20,239 bases of DNA. Origin: a virus. The stretch lies in the IMG/VR virus record IMGVR_UViG_3300000213_000010, positions 1 through 20,239 of that record. One strand, written 5' to 3'. This document shows, piece by piece, positions 15,781-20,239 of this stretch; position 1 is the first letter of the stretch; every line of letters begins with the position of its first letter. The translations under genes were made by a program, and so were the position numbers. A model generated the notes under the pieces. That model made no database searches. It was not told the DNA's origin and saw only the letters and a program-made list of their open reading frames with translations.

Positions 15781-15806
15781 CGTCTATATCGGACGGTATG
15801 TAGACG
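15781..15806 (+). promoter_or_regulatory. RNA hairpin just upstream of the gp25-like gene's ribosome binding site
   Basis: The only gap in the block longer than about 11 bases (15767-15823) contains an inverted repeat. Bases 15781-15789 pair with 15798-15806 (CGTCTA against TAGACG, extended by one T-G wobble and two A-T pairs) around an 8-base loop. The stem ends one base pair before the Shine-Dalgarno AAGGAGG. No T-tract follows, so it is not an obvious intrinsic terminator. It could be an RNase processing site, an mRNA stabiliser or a translation control element. I see no convincing promoter in the gap. Confidence 0.5.
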
Positions 15807-15813
15807 AAGGAGG
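15807..15813 (+). promoter_or_regulatory. AAGGAGG Shine-Dalgarno for the gp25-like gene
   Basis: A near-perfect Shine-Dalgarno 10 bases before the ATG at 15824 and directly at the foot of the hairpin. It is the strongest ribosome site in the window. Its strength fits a gene that is not coupled to the preceding stop. Confidence 0.75.
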
Positions 15814-15823
15814 CCGGAAGGCT

Positions 15824-16978
15824 ATGACACGAGAATATCAACTGGCGTGGCCATGCCCGCATACAACGGTGGAGGAATCGGTAACGCTAGGGGCCGACCG
15901 CCGTACCTTGCGGACTCAACAACCCGTAGCGGGTGCGGCCACTATCCGCCTACTGGTGAACAACGAGATGTTCATCCCACAGGCCGGGTTGTATTCCAAT
16001 GCATCGTTAGCAAGTGCTGTTTCCGGCCCCTACGAACTGATCCCGGATGAAGATACCATCACGATTTTGACCTCAGCGGGCACCACGACTCATACTTTCA
16101 ATGTGCCTCGAACGACTAGATACACAGCGACCCAGATCATAGAGTTACTCAAGCGAGCTAATATCCGGGTCTACATGGAGAACGATAACGGTCATCTGGT
16201 GTTCTATGACACTGAGGCAATAGGGCCTGGTTCACGGGTCAAGGTGACGGGGACGGCAGCGGGGGCATTAGGTTTTGGGGCACCCGGTGTCAACACCTAC
16301 CAATGGCAGGCGATGGGCAAGGAGTTGTACCCAAGCTGGCACCTCTACACCCCGGACGATGAGGTGACCACCCGGTTTCCACGGTTCGACCGTATTATCC
16401 GGGGGAACCCTATATTCAAGGCTACATACACGACAGCCCCCAATAGATGCCTCCGGTGCGGGGCGTCCTATGTAGAGAATGACCTTCGCTTTGATTCCCA
16501 GGGTCAGAGCCTGATGATTGAGAATGAGAATCTGTTGTACCAAGCGGCCCTCAAGGTGCTGTTGACGGACAAGGGTTCCAACCCTTATCACCCCTGGTAC
16601 GGAACGTCTTTGCGGTCCCGAATAGGGAGCAAGGCTGTCTCAGGGGTTGCATCCCTGATCAGTGAGGACATCCGCAAAGCGTTGGAGAAATTCCAACGGC
16701 TTCAGGAATCTCAGGCACAGTACCAACAAGTGACCTTCAAAGAACGATTGCTCGTGATCCAATCGGTAGATGTGAAGCGGCACGAGCAGGATGAGACAAC
16801 CTACTTGATAGATGTGACGGTGCGGAATGCGTCCTCACAGCCGGTGTCCTTATCGATAGTCTTCACCGTGCCCTCCGTTGTTGCCCTGATGGGTTCCAAT
16901 GGTTTGATGCTCGGAACGGAGCCTACCGGGGTACTCCCGCAGAATCAGGGCCAGTTGTTCCTTACCGGACAGAGGTAA
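15824..16978 (+). CDS. Baseplate wedge protein with C-terminal gp25/gpW-like domain and N-terminal extension
   Basis: A 384-residue protein, ATG 15824 to TAA 16976-16978. Residues about 230-293 match the gp25/gpW pattern: ENLLYQAALKVLLTDKGS, then P-x-YG, then S-R-IGS, then a helix ending DIRKALEKFQ. That domain helps form the wedge core and starts sheath assembly in contractile tails. The family norm is about 115-140 residues (T4 gp25 is 132), so this protein is roughly three times as long. The extension has a beta region (1-70), a hook-IN-like module (about 75-151, with TATQIIELL and a closing AAGALGF) and a linker. Just before the gp25 domain comes a CLRCG motif (Cys209, Cys212) followed by DLRFD. 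A beta tail (about 303-384) follows the gp25 domain. It lies 3 bases upstream of the J-like gene, a typical gp25-J pairing. The gp25 assignment is from pattern recognition and fairly secure; the roles of the extensions are unknown. Confidence 0.8.
   Translation: MTREYQLAWPCPHTTVEESVTLGADRRTLRTQQPVAGAATIRLLVNNEMFIPQAGLYSNASLASAVSGPYELIPDEDTITILTSAGTTTHTFNVPRTTRYTATQIIELLKRANIRVYMENDNGHLVFYDTEAIGPGSRVKVTGTAAGALGFGAPGVNTYQWQAMGKELYPSWHLYTPDDEVTTRFPRFDRIIRGNPIFKATYTTAPNRCLRCGASYVENDLRFDSQGQSLMIENENLLYQAALKVLLTDKGSNPYHPWYGTSLRSRIGSKAVSGVASLISEDIRKALEKFQRLQESQAQYQQVTFKERLLVIQSVDVKRHEQDETTYLIDVTVRNASSQPVSLSIVFTVPSVVALMGSNGLMLGTEPTGVLPQNQGQLFLTGQR
16046..16276 (+). other. Hook-IN-like module in the gp25-like protein (residues 75-151)
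   Basis: A beta-hairpin (TITILTSAG and THTFNV) is followed by the helix TATQIIELLKRANI, a strand in NGHLVFYD, a GPGSRVKVTG segment and the closing AAGALGF. This order matches hook-IN-type motifs of flagellar and tail proteins, and the module near residues 661-751 of the giant protein in this window. Fold and boundaries are inferred. Confidence 0.5.
16511..16702 (+). other. gp25/gpW-like wedge domain (residues about 230-293)
   Basis: Shows the family's 'L-x-Q-x-x-x-x-x-L-x-T-x-x-G-S' helix-turn, then P-x-YG, an IG turn and a final alpha helix with Ile-Arg-x-Ala-Leu spacing. This short region is the basis for calling the gene a baseplate wedge component. Confidence 0.75.
16972..16975 (+). promoter_or_regulatory. 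GAGG ribosome binding site for the J-like gene
   Basis: GAGG (in AGAGGTAA) sits in the last codons and stop of the gp25-like gene, 6 bases before the ATG at 16982. It supports that start and coupled translation of the two baseplate genes. Confidence 0.65.
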
Positions 16979-16981
16979 CAG

Positions 16982-19900
16982 ATGGCAACTACACCTACCT
17001 TTCTAGGCCCAGACGGTGTGCAACGTACTCAGTACATCTTCACTACGGATCAATCGACCCGGTTCTTCACGGGACAGATGGATGCGGATACCGTCGACAT
17101 GCGGGTTTCTATCCGAGGCGGAGCCGAGAGCGCCGACCCAGACCTGATCACTTTCGAAGGGACCAGCTTCACAATCCCTAACCCTTCAGCATTCCCGGAG
17201 GGGATGTCCCTATTGGCGGGGTCGAATTTGATTACAGTGCGGTCGGTCTTGTCCAACGGCGAGACGACCCCCTACGGCACTATTCAAGCGAATCTGGCGT
17301 TGGATAGGGACACACGATCCCTTGTACCCCCTCCCACGGGCGTGTTCCTTGAACAGAAGGACCAGACGGTGGCGGTTTCCCTCATCGGGGGCGAGGGTGA
17401 GGACATTGTTGGGTACAACTTCTATGCCGCCACTTCACCCGGCGGCGGTTTGGGTGGGTACAAGCGAGTCAATATCGGCGTGGTGACAGCTTACGATGAG
17501 GATGAAGAAGTCACCGCCATCGGAAGCCTAACAGCAGATTCTGTTGTTGATACGAATGATGATGGCTCCCCCGTAACTGATCCGCTGTATTTTAGGATCA
17601 CGGGGGCACAAACGGATGAGGATGCGGTAGTCATCTCTACGGACTTCGATGAGCAAATCGAGGTGCCGGAGACTGCGGGGCGTTTGCGAACTGTAGCCTA
17701 TACCGCCGTGGTTACAACCTTGAGGCGGTATTCCTTCACCCATGACAGGGGAGGGTCTGCAAACTCCACATACCCCACGATTCCCAATTCCGAGTTCACA
17801 GCAGTTCCGTCTGAAGATCCACTCTACTACACGGCGACGGCAATCTATCTGATTGATGGGGTTGAGTATGAGTCCTCAATGTCACAGGAGGTCGCAGGCC
17901 GTCCCCTAATGGTTACGACTTCGGTAGCAGATTTGCCGACAGTATCCCGGCAGCAGATCATTAGAGACTCAACATTGGCTATTTTCCGGTCACGACCGGA
18001 TGTGGATGTGAAGCCAGGGTCATACCTTCGGGACACCTTCTTGGATCCTTTCGCAACGGAATCTGAACGGCTCCGGTTCATTATCAACTTCCTGCAAGCA
18101 GCGCAGAGCTTCACTACTTTGCTGGCTATTGATGACCCTACCGGGAGTGGAACTTCGGTCTCGGTAGCCCAGTCCCCCTACAAGATTGCGCTAAAGCAGG
18201 CTTTCTTCCTGCAAGATAACCAATCGGCTCAGAATCTCATCGACAATGCCTTTGACCATCTGGCATCCCGTCGGGGTGTCACTCGGTTGTTAGGCCAGCG
18301 GGCCAAAGGTGAGGTTACCTTCTATGTGACGGTTCGGCCCGCAAACACCAGATACATGGCTCTTGGGACGATTGTTTCCGGTGGGGCTATTCGTTGTAGG
18401 ACAATCTCAGGTGCTCGTATTACCTCGTCCGGGGCCGGGAGTATCTTTAACCCAGGGACAGGGCGTTGGGCAGCGACAGCTTACGTTGAGGCTGAGAGCA
18501 TCGGAAGTGCCGGGAATCTGGCAGGATCCCAGATCACTACCATTGTGGATGGACCCAGAGGCGTGAAGGTCACGAACGCCAACGGTTTGTTCGGGGGTAC
18601 GGATGCTGAAAGCAATTACGCTCTTGCAGTCCGGGCCGACGGCGTTCTCTCCTCTGTAGACACAGGCACCTACCGAGGCTACGTCCAGACTGCAGCCAAG
18701 ACCGCCGGGGTGGAACAGGTCAACGTAGTAGACGGAGGCCATGCCCTGATGATGCGGGATATGGATCTGACTACCGGACAGCACTGGGGCGGCAAAGTTG
18801 ATGTGTGGGTCCGAGGGTCTAACCTCGCTACCGTGACAGATACTTTTGCGTTCTCTTTCCAGACAGTAGTGGATGGGAGATTTCTCCCGGTAGGGGACAT
18901 TCAGAATCTACGGTTCCGGGTCGTCAATACAGCAGTGACCGCTGACAACCCCATCATTGAGATGATGGAGAATGCTGACTGGGACTATGAGTTCCGGGCG
19001 ATCAATGCCAGTGACGGGTCAACCACAGTGTTGGATCTGACGGATGCAATTATCATCGCTCCAGACGGGCTCCAGCTATCCACAGATTACAATGATCCTA
19101 ACGTGTTACACCTGAAGGACATCTTTGAGGGCACCTACCGCTACCGCACCAGTGTCCTCTATGAGTTCACCCGGCAGCCCGTGACTGAGATTCTGAGTTT
19201 CTACCGGGTAGACAGCAACGGTGTGCAGCAGATTGTATCCGATTCAGCTTACAAGTTGTTCCATCCCAGCGGGCCACTAGAGTTGGGGACGTCTACTGAA
19301 GCGGGTAATTACCTTCAGGTCATCCAGCCTATTGACGGTACGGCTCCGGTTAACTTGCCGTCTGGGGATGCTATTGTTGTGACAGGGGAGTCCCATACCC
19401 TGCTGGACAGCGCCGAGTACTTGAACAACTTGGGTGTAAACAAGCGCACCGTTCATATCTGGAATGTAGAACGGACTGTTGAGTATCGGGGGCCTTATCA
19501 CCCTGGAACTGCCCAACGGGATTTCAGCTTTGTGGATGAGTTGGGGCAGAGGCCCGTAGCTTTCACTATGATCTCCGCCGGGGCATTGTCAGCGGGCATG
19601 TCAGTCGTTGTGGATTACGAGCACGATGAAAACTATGTGGTCAAGTACAAGACCGACTCTCTGGTCGGGGTTGTCCAGACGGCCATCGATGAGAAGCGCC
19701 ACTCGACTGCGGACGTGTTGGCCAAGTCAGCTTTCTCTGTAGGGGTCGATATCCAAGCCACAGTGGTATTGCAACTGAACCAGACTGCATCCGTTGTAGA
19801 TGGTGCCATCAGGACCGCCCTGGGGCGTTTGTTCGGACGTTTAGGGCTGGGCTTACCCATCCGTCAGGGTGACGTTATCAAGACCATAGAATCAACGAGC

Positions 19901-20239
19901 GGCGTGTCCTACGTTGTTGTTCCGCTGGTAGAGATGGATCGCCAGGATGGTTCGGTAGTGATTCAGGAGACGGTTATCACTACCGAGTCGACAGACAGCG
20001 TTGAGATTACGGACTGGAGCACTGACAATGTGAAGGTCTATCTGTTGACCAACCCCTTACTGTACGGGACGATAAACGGCGGTGGCGATTTCAATGACTT
20101 CCGGGGTGTCAGGTTGGACGACCTCCCCTTGACCTTGAACCGAGGGGTTCCTGCGGTGAGTGGGTCACCTTTGAAGGGCGTGTCCATGTCAGCTTGCATA
20201 ATTGGTGACGGCGGGGCAGCAATCTCGGGGTATACCGGG
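16982..20239 (+). CDS. Baseplate J-like (Mu gp47 / T4 gp6 family) protein, extended and 3' truncated
   Basis: Open from ATG 16982 to the window edge, 1,086 codons with no stop. Residues 1-110 form a beta region. Residues about 115-310 are FN3-like, with VGYNFYA, a GGG turn, GYKRVN and a closing YYTATAIY. J-family marks start near 340: PGSYLRDTFLDPF, a helical segment, then GQRAKGEVTFYV (438-449), GSAGNLAG (508-515) and GGTDAESN (538-545), followed by GVEQVNVVD and GKVDVWV (604-610). A later stretch (about 911-985, AFSVGVDIQATVVLQL to ESTSGVSYVVV) looks like the C-terminal J subdomain. The core is therefore split by roughly 260-300 beta-rich residues. J-family proteins such as Mu gp47 and T4 gp6 (660 residues) link wedges into the baseplate ring. 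This one is far longer, with extra modules at both ends and inside. The J assignment is confident; the insertion's role is unknown. Confidence 0.85.
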   Translation, partial: MATTPTFLGPDGVQRTQYIFTTDQSTRFFTGQMDADTVDMRVSIRGGAESADPDLITFEGTSFTIPNPSAFPEGMSLLAGSNLITVRSVLSNGETTPYGTIQANLALDRDTRSLVPPPTGVFLEQKDQTVAVSLIGGEGEDIVGYNFYAATSPGGGLGGYKRVNIGVVTAYDEDEEVTAIGSLTADSVVDTNDDGSPVTDPLYFRITGAQTDEDAVVISTDFDEQIEVPETAGRLRTVAYTAVVTTLRRYSFTHDRGGSANSTYPTIPNSEFTAVPSEDPLYYTATAIYLIDGVEYESSMSQEVAGRPLMVTTSVADLPTVSRQQIIRDSTLAIFRSRPDVDVKPGSYLRDTFLDPFATESERLRFIINFLQAAQSFTTLLAIDDPTGSGTSVSVAQSPYKIALKQAFFLQDNQSAQNLIDNAFDHLASRRGVTRLLGQRAKGEVTFYVTVRPANTRYMALGTIVSGGAIRCRTISGARITSSGAGSIFNPGTGRWAATAYVEAESIGSAGNLAGSQITTIVDGPRGVKVTNANGLFGGTDAESNYALAVRADGVLSSVDTGTYRGYVQTAAKTAGVEQVNVVDGGHALMMRDMDLTTGQHWGGKVDVWVRGSNLATVTDTFAFSFQTVVDGRFLPVGDIQNLRFRVVNTAVTADNPIIEMMENADWDYEFRAINASDGSTTVLDLTDAIIIAPDGLQLSTDYNDPNVLHLKDIFEGTYRYRTSVLYEFTRQPVTEILSFYRVDSNGVQQIVSDSAYKLFHPSGPLELGTSTEAGNYLQVIQPIDGTAPVNLPSGDAIVVTGESHTLLDSAEYLNNLGVNKRTVHIWNVERTVEYRGPYHPGTAQRDFSFVDELGQRPVAFTMISAGALSAGMSVVVDYEHDENYVVKYKTDSLVGVVQTAIDEKRHSTADVLAKSAFSVGVDIQATVVLQLNQTASVVDGAIRTALGRLFGRLGLGLPIRQGDVIKTIESTSGVSYVVVPLVEMDRQDGSVVIQETVITTESTDSVEITDWSTDNVKVYLLTNPLLYGTINGGGDFNDFRGVRLDDLPLTLNRGVPAVSGSPLKGVSMSACIIGDGGAAISGYTG

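Noticed and set aside
15781-15806. Hairpin as an intrinsic transcription terminator
   Set aside because: There is no T-tract after the stem; a Shine-Dalgarno follows at once, and the next gene belongs to the same functional block.
15775-16050. Plus-strand open frame overlapping the start of the gp25-like gene
   Set aside because: The strong Shine-Dalgarno at 15807-15813 and the recognisable domains belong to the frame starting at 15824. The overlapping frame is Arg/Cys-rich and lacks a ribosome site.
1-20239. tRNA genes, CRISPR array, insertion sequence, attachment site or long direct DNA repeats
   Set aside because: Reading by eye found no cloverleaf, regularly spaced repeats, transposase or terminal inverted repeats. 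Nearly every base is within a plus-strand virion gene.

Overview
The window is a densely packed block of late structural genes from a tailed bacteriophage (or prophage) with a contractile, myovirus-type tail. Two genes at the right end carry the assignment: a gp25/gpW-like baseplate wedge protein and a baseplate J-like (Mu gp47 / T4 gp6 family) protein. All genes lie on the + strand. They abut or overlap by one base, except for one 57-base gap. There are no tRNA genes, CRISPR arrays, insertion sequences or metabolic genes. By eye the codon choice favours CGG for Arg, GGG for Gly, TTG/CTG for Leu, AAG for Lys and GAG for Glu. This fits a moderately GC-rich host, but no host can be named from the window. 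The very large virion proteins suggest a large-genome phage; that is inference.

Layout. 2-340: 3' end of a hydrophobic, Ala/Gly/Val-rich gene cut by the left edge. 341-11710: one uninterrupted frame for a 3,789-residue, beta-rich, acidic virion protein that does not look like a tape measure. 11710-11955: an 81-residue, mostly helical protein. 11955-14867: a 970-residue protein with hydrophobic or amphipathic helices at both ends around a beta-rich middle. 14879-15766: a 295-residue protein of unknown function. 15767-15823: a short gap with an RNA hairpin just before a strong Shine-Dalgarno. 15824-16978: a 384-residue protein with a C-terminal gp25-like domain, a CxxC motif and a long N-terminal extension. 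16982 to the right edge: a baseplate J-like protein of more than 1,086 residues, with N-terminal FN3-like modules and a long insertion that splits the J core.

The genes probably act together. gp25-like and J/gp6-like proteins are core wedge components of contractile baseplates, and genes this tightly coupled usually encode parts of one assembly. The most reasonable inference is that the giant, 81-, 970- and 295-residue proteins are also baseplate or tail-tip parts. The giant protein's modular beta architecture and two calcium-loop-like motifs suggest an elaborate baseplate or adhesin-like structure. A hook-IN-like module appears in both the giant protein and the gp25-like protein, and beta-hairpin modules resembling those of the giant protein also occur in the J-like insertion. 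The set therefore seems to be built partly from shared modules.
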